The notes: generated from the sequence alone by a model not told the origin. 64,000 nucleotides of DNA from Pseudomonas saxonica (GCF_007858365.1 NZ_VFIO01000014.1:17747-81746), one strand, 5' to 3'. Numbered from the stretch's first letter, positions 1-9,519 are shown. Translations and numbers: made by a program.

Positions 1-1
1 C

Positions 2-88
2 TATGAGCATAACGCGTACAAAATCCCCCTCGGCCAGCAGGTCATTGCGCGCAACCTTCGCGACCTGACGGCGCAGGAGTCGGTATGA
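2..88 (+). CDS. C-terminal end of a molybdenum hydroxylase FAD-binding subunit (partial)
   Basis: An open frame enters from the left edge and ends at a TGA that overlaps the next start (ATGA, 85-88). The visible 28 residues include a KIPLGQQVIARNLRDL stretch, which fits the C-terminal tail of FAD-binding subunits (subunit M, CO dehydrogenase/xanthine dehydrogenase type). The downstream molybdopterin subunit and XdhC factor support this. Only the tail is present, so the assignment leans on context. Confidence 0.65.
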   Translation, partial: YEHNAYKIPLGQQVIARNLRDLTAQESV

Positions 89-2304
89 ACGAATCCATTA
101 TCGGTGTTCCTCAACGCAGGATTGACGGGCAGCTCAAGGTCAGCGGCAAAGCTCGTTACGCCGCCGACCACCCCATGGTGGGCATGCTGTATGCCTATGG
201 TGTCTACAGCACCATTGCGCGCGGTCAGATTCGCACCCTCGATGATGCAAAGGCGTTGAAAATGCCCGGTGTCGTCAGCATCGTGCATCATCTCAATTGC
301 CCGACACTGCATCGCACGCCGGCCACGCCGATGGACATGGCGAAAATTCTCGAAGCCAGCAAGGTTGATGAGTTTCGCACTCCGTTCGAAGATGATCGCG
401 TGTCCTATCCGGGGCAGTTTGTCGCGCTGGTGGTTGCCCAAACCTTTGAACAGGCCAGGGCCGCGGCGCATCAGGTGTCGGTGGAGTACGACGTTGCCGA
501 GCCAATCACCAGCTTGACTGAAGGTCTGAAGGCGCAAACTCCTCAGAACGGGGCAGGCGGGCACACACGGGGCAAACCGGAACCCGCATTTGCCTCGGCC
601 GCTAAAAAAATCGACGTGACTTACACCACGCCTGTTGAAAATCACAACCCGATGGAAATGCACGCGACCACTGCATGGTGGGAGGATGGACACCTTTTTG
701 TGTACGAAAGCTCTCAGGGCGTGGTCAACCACCGTAATGTGCTGGCCAATGTCTTCGATTTACCGCCTGACCAGGTTGAGGTGCGTGCGCCTTTTATCGG
801 TTCGGGTTTTGGCAGCAAGTTATGGCCGTGGCCGCATTCCGTTGCCGCCTGCGTTGCGGCGAAAATCACCGGGCGACCTGTGCAATTGATGCTGCCCAGA
901 GCGCAGATGTTCACCACCAGCGGCCACCGCCCGCAAACCTCGCAACGCATGCGTCTGGCCACGGACGGTCAGGGCAAGCTGGTATCGCTGCGCCATGAGT
1001 CCATCAACAGCACGTCGACCACCGATGCCTACACCGAACCTTGTGCCAGCGTGACCAAAAGTCTGTACGCCTGCCCGAATGTGCTGGTCAGCCACAAAAA
1101 CGTGCCGGTAAACCGTGGCACGCCCACCTCGATGCGTGCTCCCGGTGCCGCCCCCGGTTTATTTGCCCTGGAGTCGGCCATCGATGAAATGGCCTTGGCC
1201 AATGGCATCGACCCCCTGGATTTTCGCCTGCTCAATCGGGCAGCCAAGGATGAAAGTGTCGGCCTGCCGTGGTCCAGCAACCACCTTGAAGAAGCCATGA
1301 ACGTTGCGGCGCAGAAAATTGGCTGGCAGCAGCGCAACCCTGAAATCGGCTCCATGCGCGACGGCGACGAAATCATTGGCTACGGCATGAGCGCGTGTAA
1401 TTGGGAGGCTTCACAAGTGCCCACCGATGCCCGTGTGATGTTGCGTGCGGACGGTACGGCGTTGGCGCAATGCGGTCTGCAAGATATAGGCACCGGTACT
1501 TACACGGTGGTGGCACAGACCCTGAGTCAGTTGTCCGGGCTGGCGCTGGATCGCATTGAAGTGCAGTTGGGCAGTTCAGCGTACCCACCCGGCGCAATGT
1601 CTGGCGGATCGTGGGCAACGTCGAGTGTCATGCCCGCCATCGCCGGTGCGACCCGTCAAGCGCTGGACAACTTGAGGCAGATCGCCGTGTTGAAAGGGGC
1701 GCCCTTTGAAGGTCAAAAAACCGAAGCCCTTCACGTAGAAGATGGGCATTTAGTGTGTGGCGATCAGCGCGCCTCATTCGGCGACATCCTCGATTCGCAG
1801 CGGGTGGCTCACGCCGAAGGCACCTTCCAGAGCGGTGCTGCCAAAGCTGACACCTATTCCTTCAGATCATTTGGCGCACATTTTGTGGAAGTGCGTTGGG
1901 ACCCCGGCATTTCGCGCTTGCGAGTGGCCCGCGTGGTCAGCGCCATTGACGTGGGCCAAGTGGTCAACCCGCTGGCTGCACGCAATCAGGTTGAAGGAGC
2001 AATTGTCATGGGCATCGGCATGGCGCTGTTTGAGGCCGGGGAGTACGATCCGAACAGCGGTTTACCGACTAACAATAATTTCGCTGAATACGTGGTACCG
2101 GTGCATGCCGACCAACCCGATATCGATATCACCCTGCTGGATTACCCTGACCTCAACTTCAGTGAGTTCGGGGCCCGCGGCATAGGTGAAATTGGGATCA
2201 CCGGGTTGGCCGCGGCCATCGCCAATGCGGTGTATCACGCCACCGGCATACGTATCCGTGACTTGCCCATCACCAAGGAAAAATTAATGCATGGACTCGC
2301 TTGA
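85..2304 (+). CDS. Xanthine dehydrogenase/aldehyde oxidoreductase family molybdopterin-binding subunit
   Basis: This 739-residue protein is the catalytic large subunit of a three-subunit molybdenum hydroxylase and resembles E. coli PaoC (YagR) in length and sequence. It would oxidise an aldehyde or N-heterocycle at a molybdopterin centre. Visible signatures are an N-terminal RIDG-x5-GKARYAAD segment, a glycine-rich SGFGSKLW loop near residue 240, and the C-terminal GARGIGEIG motif whose Glu (about residue 702) matches the base catalyst of the family. The start overlaps the upstream FAD-subunit stop, and the end overlaps the XdhC-like gene by 14 bases, so the three are co-translated. The substrate cannot be read from the sequence. 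Confidence 0.92.
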   Translation: MNESIIGVPQRRIDGQLKVSGKARYAADHPMVGMLYAYGVYSTIARGQIRTLDDAKALKMPGVVSIVHHLNCPTLHRTPATPMDMAKILEASKVDEFRTPFEDDRVSYPGQFVALVVAQTFEQARAAAHQVSVEYDVAEPITSLTEGLKAQTPQNGAGGHTRGKPEPAFASAAKKIDVTYTTPVENHNPMEMHATTAWWEDGHLFVYESSQGVVNHRNVLANVFDLPPDQVEVRAPFIGSGFGSKLWPWPHSVAACVAAKITGRPVQLMLPRAQMFTTSGHRPQTSQRMRLATDGQGKLVSLRHESINSTSTTDAYTEPCASVTKSLYACPNVLVSHKNVPVNRGTPTSMRAPGAAPGLFALESAIDEMALANGIDPLDFRLLNRAAKDESVGLPWSSNHLEEAMNVAAQKIGWQQRNPEIGSMRDGDEIIGYGMSACNWEASQVPTDARVMLRADGTALAQCGLQDIGTGTYTVVAQTLSQLSGLALDRIEVQLGSSAYPPGAMSGGSWATSSVMPAIAGATRQALDNLRQIAVLKGAPFEGQKTEALHVEDGHLVCGDQRASFGDILDSQRVAHAEGTFQSGAAKADTYSFRSFGAHFVEVRWDPGISRLRVARVVSAIDVGQVVNPLAARNQVEGAIVMGIGMALFEAGEYDPNSGLPTNNNFAEYVVPVHADQPDIDITLLDYPDLNFSEFGARGIGEIGITGLAAAIANAVYHATGIRIRDLPITKEKLMHGLA

Positions 2305-3286
2305 TCTACAGGTTGTGCAACGCGCTCAGGGTTGGCTAGCCGAGGGTAAATCCATCTGGCTGTGCACGGTTGTGTCTACCTTCGGCTCTGCACCGCGCGG
2401 CCCGGGCGCCATGCTGGTGGCGTTGACTTCAGGTGAGTACAGCGGCTCGCTGTCGGGCGGCTGCGTCGAAGAAGACTTTATGACGCGGCTCTCACACGGT
2501 CATTTTTCTGAACACAATCATGTTGTGCGTTACGGCGAGGGTGGGCTGGCACCCAATGTGGCCTTGCCCTGTGGCGGCGTACTGGACGTATTGATTGAGT
2601 ACCTGGCCCCCGATGACGATACGTACGAACACCTCCAGGCCATGAAGTGCGCCTTGGGCGGGCAGTACCTGGCCACTCGAACGGTTCAGCTCGGCAGTTC
2701 GCGCAGATGCCTGGCGCGCAGCGATGAAAACGTGCCGAGGGTCACGCTAAAGGTCGATGAGGTTTCTATCAGGGTGGGCGCTGTGCGTCGGCTGGTGCTG
2801 GCCGGTCTGTCTCCGGTGGCCGAGTTTTGTGCCAGTTTTGCCTTGGCCTTGGGCTATGAAGTCATCCTGTGTGATCCAAGGCCAGAAGTCATCGACCGCT
2901 TTTCCATGCCCGGCGTGCAGGTACATAAACGCCTGCCATCAGTCTATATCGAAGAGAACGGCTGCCACGCCACCACCGCAGTGGTAGCGCTTACCCATGA
3001 CCCTCGGCTGGACGACTTGACCCTGATGGAGGCGGTGCGAACCGACGCTTTTTACATTGGCGCCATGGGCTCTCAACGCACCAGTGCAAAAAGATTTGAG
3101 CGACTGGCGCGCATTGGCGGGCTCGACGCTCAGGCATTGGCACGTATCCATGCCCCGATCGGACTGCGCCTTGGCAGCAAAACCCCGGCAGAAATCGCCC
3201 TGGCCGTCATGGCTGACATACTGCGTGTCTCCAATGGCATCAGTCACTGCAACTACGCCACTCAGAACGCAGCGCAGCCCCTGTAG
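2291..3286 (+). CDS. XdhC/PaoD-type molybdenum cofactor maturation factor
   Basis: The 331-residue protein belongs to the XdhC/CoxI family. These proteins bind molybdenum cofactor, allow its terminal sulfuration and help insert it into the neighbouring hydroxylase. The N-terminal XdhC domain shows TVVSTFGSAPRGPG (residues 27-39) and SLSGGCVEED (53-62), including the conserved Cys58. The C-terminal Rossmann-like domain begins near residue 167 and carries YIGAMGSQRT (255-264). The closest remembered relative is E. coli PaoD. It starts inside the end of the molybdopterin-subunit gene, so it is the last gene of this operon and is followed directly by the REP array. Confidence 0.9.
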   Translation: MDSLDLQVVQRAQGWLAEGKSIWLCTVVSTFGSAPRGPGAMLVALTSGEYSGSLSGGCVEEDFMTRLSHGHFSEHNHVVRYGEGGLAPNVALPCGGVLDVLIEYLAPDDDTYEHLQAMKCALGGQYLATRTVQLGSSRRCLARSDENVPRVTLKVDEVSIRVGAVRRLVLAGLSPVAEFCASFALALGYEVILCDPRPEVIDRFSMPGVQVHKRLPSVYIEENGCHATTAVVALTHDPRLDDLTLMEAVRTDAFYIGAMGSQRTSAKRFERLARIGGLDAQALARIHAPIGLRLGSKTPAEIALAVMADILRVSNGISHCNYATQNAAQPL

Positions 3287-4130
3287 CCGCTGACGAGGAA
3301 CGAAGGCTGCGATCGGCGGCGAAGCCGTCGTAAAACCTGACACACCGAGTCGTCCTATCTTGCGACCGCTGCGCGCTCGATCGCAGCCTTCGGCAGCTGC
3401 TACAGATCAACGTGTCTCTGCGAGAAGGCGCGTAGCCGTCGTAAAACCTGACACAGCGAGTCGTCCCATCTTGCGACCGCTTCGCGCTCGATCGCAGCCT
3501 TCGGCAGCGGCTACAGGTCAGGTGTAGCAGCTGACGAGGAACGAAGGCTGCGTTCGGCGGCGTAGCCGTCGTAAAACCTGACACACCGAAGTGTTCCATT
3601 TTGCGACCGCTTCGCGGCCGATCGCAGCCTTCGGCAGCTGCTACAGGTCAGGTGTAGCCGCTGACGAGGAACGAAGGCTGCGATCGGCGGCGTAGCCGTC
3701 GTAATACCTGACACACCGAGTCGTCCCATTTTGCGACCGCTTCTCGCCCGATCGCAGCCTTCGGCGGAGCATGGCGCGTAGCAGCTGACGAGGAACGAAG
3801 GCTGCGATCGGCGGCAAAGCCGTCGTAAAACCTGACACACCGAAGTGTTCCATCTTGCGACCGCTGCGCGCTCGAACGCAGCCTTCGGCAGCGGCTACAG
3901 GTCAGGTGTAGCCGCTGACGAGTAACGAAGCCGTCGTAAAACCTGATACAGCGAGTCGTCCCATCTTGCGACCGCTGCGCGCTCGATCGCAGCCTTCGGC
4001 AGCTGCTACAGGTTAATGTGTGGCTGCGAGCATGGCGGCGTAGCCGTCGTAAAACCTGACACACCGAAGTGTTCCATCTTGCGACCGCTGCGCGCCCGAT
4101 CGCAGCCTTCGGCAGCGGCTACAGGTCAGG
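3282..4130. repeat. REP-type array of seven imperfect units
   Basis: Seven tandem units of about 110-131 bp start near 3282, 3413, 3521, 3652, 3777, 3907 and 4017. Each carries a left arm (GTAGCCGCTGACGAGGAACG), a conserved spacer (CCGTCGTAAAACCTGACACA) and a right arm ending in GCAGCCTTCGGCAGC-GGCTACAG. The arms are partly self-complementary, so each unit can fold. The spacer alternates between CGAGTCGTCCCAT and CGAAGTGTTCCAT versions. Open frames on the minus strand across the array are repeat artefacts. It lies directly after the XdhC-like stop. Confidence 0.9.
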
Positions 4131-4446
4131 GTGTTGCTGCGCGTTTGGGTCGTGGGCTCATGCTCTGATGCATCTGTATCGATCAATCATGCAAAGAGCT
4201 TTCGTGGTAAGGCATTGATGACGCCGGATGCAATCCTAATAACTTTTCGAAAAGCCACTTGGTGGAGCAGACGCAGCGTCCTTGCGTGCTCCTCGGGTTA
4301 GTGGTTTCTGACAGCAGTTGAATATTTCGCGCTCCAGAAGAATGTCCCCTTCAGGGGACGTTACCCTGTGCGCTTGGGTTTAGAGTGGCCTGAGACAAAA
4401 TTTGTCCCCGAGAACAATAAAACAATAAACCGGGAGCCACCGGACC
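4131..4446 (+). promoter_or_regulatory. Upstream region of the FAD-monooxygenase operon with a palindrome
   Basis: This 316-bp region separates the REP array from the monooxygenase gene and holds no convincing gene. It contains a perfect inverted repeat, GTCCCCT-TC-AGGGGAC (4344-4359), about 90 bp before the start codon, which is a plausible operator. The LuxR-type regulator at the operon end would be a candidate binder, but that is inference only. Confidence 0.35.
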
Positions 4447-6159
4447 ATGCATCAGCCTCAAGTCGTACCTCATAAGTCCCTCTATTTTCCCTATCAGGTT
4501 TACCCTGCTTTCGTGCAATCCCCAGGCATCGCCACTCGCTCACCCGTGGTGATTGTGGGGGCGGGGCCCATTGGCCTGACGCTGGCGCTCGAACTGGCGC
4601 GCTACGGTGTCGGCAGTGTTGTCCTGGCGGCTCAGCAGCAGGTCTGTGAAGGGAGCCGTGCGATTGTTTTCACCCGTCGTTCCATGGAAATTTTTCAGCA
4701 AGTGGGGGTGTCCCAGGCAGTGGCCGAGCAGGGGCTGCCTTGGCGCTTCGGAAATTCGTACTACCGCGGCCAGCGGGTTTTTCGCATGGAGGCTCCGGTC
4801 GACGAGCATGATCGTTTTGCACCGATGACCAACCTGCAACAGCAATATCTGGAGCAGCATCTGGTGGCCGCAGCCCAGGCACAGCCGCTGATCGAACTGC
4901 GGTGGGGCAATAAAGTCATCGATATCGAGCAACGGCTCGACCATGCTGTGTTGCAAGTCGATACCCCGGGCGATGTTTATTCTCTGGAGGCCGATTGGGT
5001 TGTGGCCGCTGATGGCGCTCGCTCCGGACTGCGTTCCATGCTTGGGCTCAAGCTTGAGGGGGCGTCCTATGAAGGGCGCTTCGTGATTGCCGATATCCGC
5101 ATCAAGCTCGATCTGCCGACTGAACGTCTGGCGTTTTTCGATCCCTCCTGGAACCCCGGCAATACCGTGTTGATGCACCGCGAGCCCGGCGATATCTGGC
5201 GCATCGATTACCAGTTGCCCGTGGACGAAACGCCCGAGCAGGCGTTGCACCCCGACTCCTTGCGTGAGCGCATCAATGCGCAACTGGCGATGCTCGGCGT
5301 CGAGAACCCGGAGTGGGAGCTGGATTGGAGTTCTGTGTACTCGGCCCGGGCGCTGACCCTGGCGCACTACATTAATGAGCGTGTGATTTTTGCTGGAGAC
5401 GCGGCGCACCTGTTGCCGATCTTCGGTGTACGCGGCGCCAATACCGGGTTTCAGGATTGCCACGACCTGGGCTGGAAACTGGCACTGCACATCAAGGGGT
5501 TGGCCGGTGCCGGGCTGCTGGCCTCCTACAGTGAGGAGCGGGTCAAGGCTGCACGGGAAATCATTGAGGAGGCGGGCAAAAGCACTAGGTTCATGGCGCC
5601 GCCCAGTCGCGGCTATCGACTGTTACGCGATGCGGTGCTGTCGCTGTCGTTGACCCGGGAATTTGTACGCCCGCTGTACCACTGGCGAACCTCAAGAGCT
5701 CACGACTATGCCGATTCGCAGCTCAACGCGATGGACGACGATAATCGTTTATTCGTTGGCGGCCCGCGCAACGGTGCACCGTTACTCAATGTGCGTTTGG
5801 CCGAGCAGCACTATTTGTTCGACGAGCTGGCGCCCGCCTTTCATTTGCTTTGCTTCACCGACGCTGCGGCGCTCGATACCGAAGTGGTGGCGCAGGTTCA
5901 GGCTCTGCGCCACCAGGGACTGGCCATACAAGTGATCGCGATCGCCATGAGTGGGGTCGATCAGGTGCAACATGCCGACCTGACCCTGGCCGATACGGAT
6001 GATCTGTTCAGTACGCGTTATGGCGTGCAGCACGCTGGCGCCGCCTATCTTGCGCGCCCGGATCAGCATGTCTGCGCCCGCTGGCTGCATCTGGATGGCG
6101 AGCGTTTGCGCCATGGTCTAAACCAGGCCCTTGGCCACAACGGGAGTAACCACCCATGA
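4447..6159 (+). CDS. FAD-dependent aromatic-ring monooxygenase (MhpA/PcpB-like)
   Basis: The 570-residue protein is a class A flavoprotein hydroxylase, the family that hydroxylates phenolic rings using NAD(P)H and O2. The dinucleotide-binding GAGPIG motif is at residues 38-43, a second motif (AADGARSG) near 188-195, and the FAD ribityl-binding motif GDAAHLLPIFGVRGANTG near 317-334. The length and C-terminal thioredoxin-like tail match MhpA-type 3-(3-hydroxyphenyl)propionate hydroxylases. It overlaps the next gene by four bases and is followed by an ACS-family MFS transporter and a LuxR regulator, suggesting a catabolic operon. The substrate is not identifiable. Confidence 0.85.
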   Translation: MHQPQVVPHKSLYFPYQVYPAFVQSPGIATRSPVVIVGAGPIGLTLALELARYGVGSVVLAAQQQVCEGSRAIVFTRRSMEIFQQVGVSQAVAEQGLPWRFGNSYYRGQRVFRMEAPVDEHDRFAPMTNLQQQYLEQHLVAAAQAQPLIELRWGNKVIDIEQRLDHAVLQVDTPGDVYSLEADWVVAADGARSGLRSMLGLKLEGASYEGRFVIADIRIKLDLPTERLAFFDPSWNPGNTVLMHREPGDIWRIDYQLPVDETPEQALHPDSLRERINAQLAMLGVENPEWELDWSSVYSARALTLAHYINERVIFAGDAAHLLPIFGVRGANTGFQDCHDLGWKLALHIKGLAGAGLLASYSEERVKAAREIIEEAGKSTRFMAPPSRGYRLLRDAVLSLSLTREFVRPLYHWRTSRAHDYADSQLNAMDDDNRLFVGGPRNGAPLLNVRLAEQHYLFDELAPAFHLLCFTDAAALDTEVVAQVQALRHQGLAIQVIAIAMSGVDQVQHADLTLADTDDLFSTRYGVQHAGAAYLARPDQHVCARWLHLDGERLRHGLNQALGHNGSNHP

Positions 6160-6338
6160 GTCAGTCAATGAACATGACAGACCTGGAGCGCGTCTATGAT
6201 CGGCTCGCCGAGGCGATTGATTGTACGGGTCACAACAGTGAGTTGTTTCTGGTCAAGCTGGCGCTGCTGGCGGCAGAGTCGCTGAACGATATCGAGCGCT
6301 TCGACGCACTGATCGAGAGCGCCGTGCAGGACCTGTAA
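6156..6338 (+). CDS. DUF2783-like small protein
   Basis: A 60-residue acidic protein predicted to be mostly helical (LERVYDRLAEAID, LFLVKLALLAAESL). Its start overlaps the monooxygenase stop (ATGA). From memory it resembles the DUF2783 family, small proteins often encoded beside MhpA-like flavoprotein monooxygenases. No catalytic residue is evident; a partner or assembly role for the monooxygenase is inference. Confidence 0.75.
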   Translation: MSQSMNMTDLERVYDRLAEAIDCTGHNSELFLVKLALLAAESLNDIERFDALIESAVQDL

Positions 6339-6380
6339 AACCTTTGCGTCAGCCAATAATTACAATAATAGGATCACCCA

Positions 6381-7694
6381 ATGCCATCCCATCCTGCTGT
6401 GGCCCTTGGCGAGGAGGCCGGCGCTCATCCGCTGGTTATTGCCAAAGTCTCGAAACGCCTGTTGTGGTTTCTCTTCATCTGCTTCGTTTTTTCGTTTCTG
6501 GACCGTATCAATATCGGTTTTGCCGGGCTAACGATGATGGGCGACCTGGGGTTGAGCAGTACCCAGTTCGGCATGGCAACCACGATTTTCTATCTGGCCT
6601 ATATCGCATGCGGTATCCCCAGCAACATCGTTCTGGCCAAACTCGGTGCCCGTCGCTGGATCGGTAGCCTGATGATCGCCTGGGGTTTGGCCTCGACCGC
6701 AACCCTGTTTGCGTATGACGCAACCAGCCTGTATTGGCTGCGTGCATTGGTTGGCATCACCGAGGCCGGGTTTCTGCCGGGTGTGCTGTTATATATGACG
6801 TTTTGGTTTCCTGCGGCATACCGGGCGCGGGCCAATGCGTTGTTCATGATCGCCATGCCATTTACCGCGGGCTTTGGCTCGGTCCTGTCCGGCAGCATTC
6901 TGGGACTGGATGGCCTCTGGGGGCTGGCAGGCTGGCAGTGGTTGTTTTTGCTGGAAGGGTTGCCCTGCGTCCTTCTCGGTCTGGCAGTGTACGGTTATCT
7001 GGACGATCAGCCGTCTCAGGCACGCTGGCTGAGCAACAATGAAAAGCTACAGCTGGCAGACTTGATGGAGCGCGACCGTCAGGCACCTTCGCCTCACGCG
7101 CATTGGGGCCGTGAGTTGCTGTCGCCCTCAGTGATTCTGTTCTGCCTGGTGTACTTTTGCCTGGTCAACACCTTGGCGATGATCGCGGTCTGGACCCCGT
7201 TGATCGTCAAGAGCTTCAGCGCTGGTCAGAGCAATACGCTGATCGGATTGTTGTCGGCAATTCCGCAAATATGCACCATTGTTGGCATGATCCTCTGGGG
7301 CCGACACTCGGACCTGACCCAAGAGCGGCGTTGGCACCTGGCCCTGCCAATGCTGCTGGCTGCAGTGGGCTGGTTCTGCACAGCCCTGTCGAGCGAACCC
7401 ATCGTACAACTGGCAGGGGTTTGCATGGCGGCGACCGGCTCCTACACGGCCATGTCGATATTCTGGACCCTGCCGGATCGGTCATTGAGCTTTCAAGCCA
7501 GGGCAGTGGGCATCGCCGTGATTAACGCAGTCGGTAATCTGGGGTCGGCCCTAAACCCTTTAGTGATCGGCTGGCTAAAAGACCTGACCCATGCCTATAC
7601 AGCCGGTTGCCTGTATGCCGCGCTGCTATTATTAGTCGCGGCCTTGCTGGTGCGCACGCTGCCCCACAAACCCCAACCTTCCTACGTGAGCTGA
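6381..7694 (+). CDS. MFS transporter, anion:cation symporter (ACS) type
   Basis: This 437-residue inner-membrane protein has about twelve hydrophobic segments. It opens with the FVFSFLDRINIGFAGLTMM region typical of ACS-family carriers for tartrate, phthalate, 4-hydroxyphenylacetate or hexuronates. An AGFLPGVLLYMTFWFP segment and a charged central loop (about residues 210-240) follow, as expected between the six-helix halves. An AGGA precedes the ATG. It sits between the monooxygenase/DUF2783 pair and the LuxR gene, so it probably imports the organic acid consumed by that enzyme. Confidence 0.88.
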   Translation: MPSHPAVALGEEAGAHPLVIAKVSKRLLWFLFICFVFSFLDRINIGFAGLTMMGDLGLSSTQFGMATTIFYLAYIACGIPSNIVLAKLGARRWIGSLMIAWGLASTATLFAYDATSLYWLRALVGITEAGFLPGVLLYMTFWFPAAYRARANALFMIAMPFTAGFGSVLSGSILGLDGLWGLAGWQWLFLLEGLPCVLLGLAVYGYLDDQPSQARWLSNNEKLQLADLMERDRQAPSPHAHWGRELLSPSVILFCLVYFCLVNTLAMIAVWTPLIVKSFSAGQSNTLIGLLSAIPQICTIVGMILWGRHSDLTQERRWHLALPMLLAAVGWFCTALSSEPIVQLAGVCMAATGSYTAMSIFWTLPDRSLSFQARAVGIAVINAVGNLGSALNPLVIGWLKDLTHAYTAGCLYAALLLLVAALLVRTLPHKPQPSYVS

Positions 7695-7700
7695 CCCCCA

Positions 7701-8519
7701 ATGAACCACTGGCTGCTCACCACCGCTTACCATCAGAGCCCATTGACGACGGGGCAAGTCGCGCATCTATTGGCTCGAGTGGGCGAGGACTGCCGGACCT
7801 GGCTGGCCGCAGAATTACTGACTCTGGTGCGGGGTGAGATGCCGTTGGCACAATGTACGATTTTCGCTTATCCGGAGGGCCAGGAACCGCAGGTATTATC
7901 GTGTTCCGATCAGGCCAGGCTTGTCCAGATATCGCGCATTTCCCGCGATTACGTGAAGCGCTTTCACAGCCTGGACGGCAACCGTCAGGCGATGCTCGGT
8001 CATCGAGCGAAATATGGAGGCGCGCGAATCCTGGCTCAACTTCAGTCAGTCGAGGACATCACCCACCGTGAATATCGGCGGGTCTGCTATGAACAGCCGC
8101 AAATTTCCCAGCGCATGGCCTTGCTCAATCATCAGGAAGAGGGCGGGGGCTGGCTGTCGATCAACTTCTATCGAGGTCGTGAGCACGGTAACTTCACTCA
8201 ACGCGAGATCGAATTTATCGAGTCAATGGCACCCTTGCTGATTCAAGTCACACGATTGCACTATCGCGCGTATATCGAAGCCAATCAGATGCCGGCCTTA
8301 CTGAGCCAGCGGGTCGAGCAGCTTTATCCTGAACTGACTCGGCGGGACCGAGAGTTGCTCAGGTATTTACTCAGTGGTCTGGGAGCGGAAGACATCGCGC
8401 CCTTGATGGGCATTCAGCGCTCAAGCGCCGCTACCTACATCAAGCGGATCTATCGCAAGGTAGGTGTCAGCGGATATCGAGAATTGCTGGGGCTTGTCGT
8501 GAGAGGTCGCTGGTCCTGA
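7701..8519 (+). CDS. LuxR-type helix-turn-helix transcriptional regulator
   Basis: The 272-residue protein ends in a LuxR/GerE-type DNA-binding domain (about residues 213-272): LTRRDRELLRYLLSGLGAED, followed by a TYIKRIYRKVGV recognition-helix segment. The first 200 residues form an unrecognised sensor domain without a clear autoinducer-binding or receiver signature. It begins seven bases after the MFS stop, so it is probably the last gene of the monooxygenase operon and may control it in response to the substrate. It converges on the LysR gene downstream. Confidence 0.82.
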   Translation: MNHWLLTTAYHQSPLTTGQVAHLLARVGEDCRTWLAAELLTLVRGEMPLAQCTIFAYPEGQEPQVLSCSDQARLVQISRISRDYVKRFHSLDGNRQAMLGHRAKYGGARILAQLQSVEDITHREYRRVCYEQPQISQRMALLNHQEEGGGWLSINFYRGREHGNFTQREIEFIESMAPLLIQVTRLHYRAYIEANQMPALLSQRVEQLYPELTRRDRELLRYLLSGLGAEDIAPLMGIQRSSAATYIKRIYRKVGVSGYRELLGLVVRGRWS

Positions 8520-8604
8520 GTGTGCTCTGCATAGTTGAATAAACGAAGGTTTGACTACGCGCAGAGAGTCCGGATTGTTAGATAAAACGCTTGCCTGACA
8601 ACGC

Positions 8605-9519
8605 CTAGAGACTCTCTGGATCCCCAAAAAACATTTGAATCCGCGAACGAAGCCAGCGTTCACCCGGGTCGTTGTCCTGGGCGCCGCGCCAGGCCATGTG
8701 CAATTCAAAGCTTTGCATCTCTATTGGAGGGTCTTCGGCCCGCACGCCACCCGCGGCGGTCAAGGCCTGGGCCGTATAGTCCGGCACGGTGGCAATGATG
8801 TCGGTGCCGGCCAGCAAGGTGCTCAGACCATTAAACTGCGGTACCGCCAGCACCACATGACGCTTGCGCCCGAGTTTCTCCAGCTCAACATCAATAAAGC
8901 CGCTCAAGTCACCCGCAAAGGAGACCAGTGCGTGGGGGCGGGCACAGAAGTCGTCCAGGCTCATCGGCCCCGGCATGGTGTCAGCCCGCAGCAGTTTGGG
9001 CTTGCTGCGCCTTAGTACTTTGCGCTTGGCGTTGGCGGGCAGGTCGCTGGTGTAACTGACGCCCACCGAAATTTCGCCAGAGGCCAGCAACGGCGGCATC
9101 AATATGTAGTTGACCCGGCGGATGACCAGCACGATGCCCGGCGCCTCGGCGCGCAAGCGCTTAAGCAGCAAAGGCAGCAGGGCGAACTCTACGTCATCGG
9201 ACAAACCAATGCGGAACACCGAGGTGCTGGTGGCCGGGTTGAACTCTGCGGCACGGCTGACAGCGGTTGAAATCGAGTCCAATGCCGGGGACAGCAAAGC
9301 GAAAATCTCGGTCGCCCGTGCCGTAGGCTCCATGCTGCGGCCGGTGCGCACAAACAGTGGGTCGTCAAACAAACCGCGCAGGCGTGAGAGCGCCGCGCTG
9401 ATGGCAGGCTGCCCCAGAAACAGCTTTTCGGCCGCTCGGGTCACACTGCGCTCATGCATCAGGGTTTCAAAGACGATCAACAAATTCAGATCGACGCGAC
9501 GCAAGTCGTTACGGTTCAT
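8605..9519 (-). CDS. mexT: LysR-family regulator, MexT-like
   Basis: The 304-residue LysR regulator has an N-terminal winged HTH (about residues 8-65, with SVTRAAEKLFLGQPAISAAL) and a periplasmic-binding-like effector domain. The start MNRNDLRRVDLNLL, the stretch EISVGVSYTSDLPANAKRK and the end AQDNDPGERWLRSRIQ closely resemble remembered P. aeruginosa MexT, the activator of mexEF-oprN. It is divergent from a MexS-like gene, as in P. aeruginosa. Unlike that species, no mexEF-oprN follows; the gene converges on a LuxR gene. The symbol rests on similarity and gene order, so orthology needs a tree. Confidence 0.68.
   Translation of the reverse strand: MNRNDLRRVDLNLLIVFETLMHERSVTRAAEKLFLGQPAISAALSRLRGLFDDPLFVRTGRSMEPTARATEIFALLSPALDSISTAVSRAAEFNPATSTSVFRIGLSDDVEFALLPLLLKRLRAEAPGIVLVIRRVNYILMPPLLASGEISVGVSYTSDLPANAKRKVLRRSKPKLLRADTMPGPMSLDDFCARPHALVSFAGDLSGFIDVELEKLGRKRHVVLAVPQFNGLSTLLAGTDIIATVPDYTAQALTAAGGVRAEDPPIEMQSFELHMAWRGAQDNDPGERWLRSRIQMFFGDPESL

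Noticed and set aside
3240..4064. Several minus-strand open frames of 70-138 codons rich in Arg, Ser and Cys
   Set aside because: They read through the REP array in different frames, repeat the same short peptides and have no ribosome binding sites.
3282..4130. CRISPR-like regular spacing of repeats
   Set aside because: Units are 110-131 bp, tandem, with conserved rather than unique spacers, and there are no cas genes.
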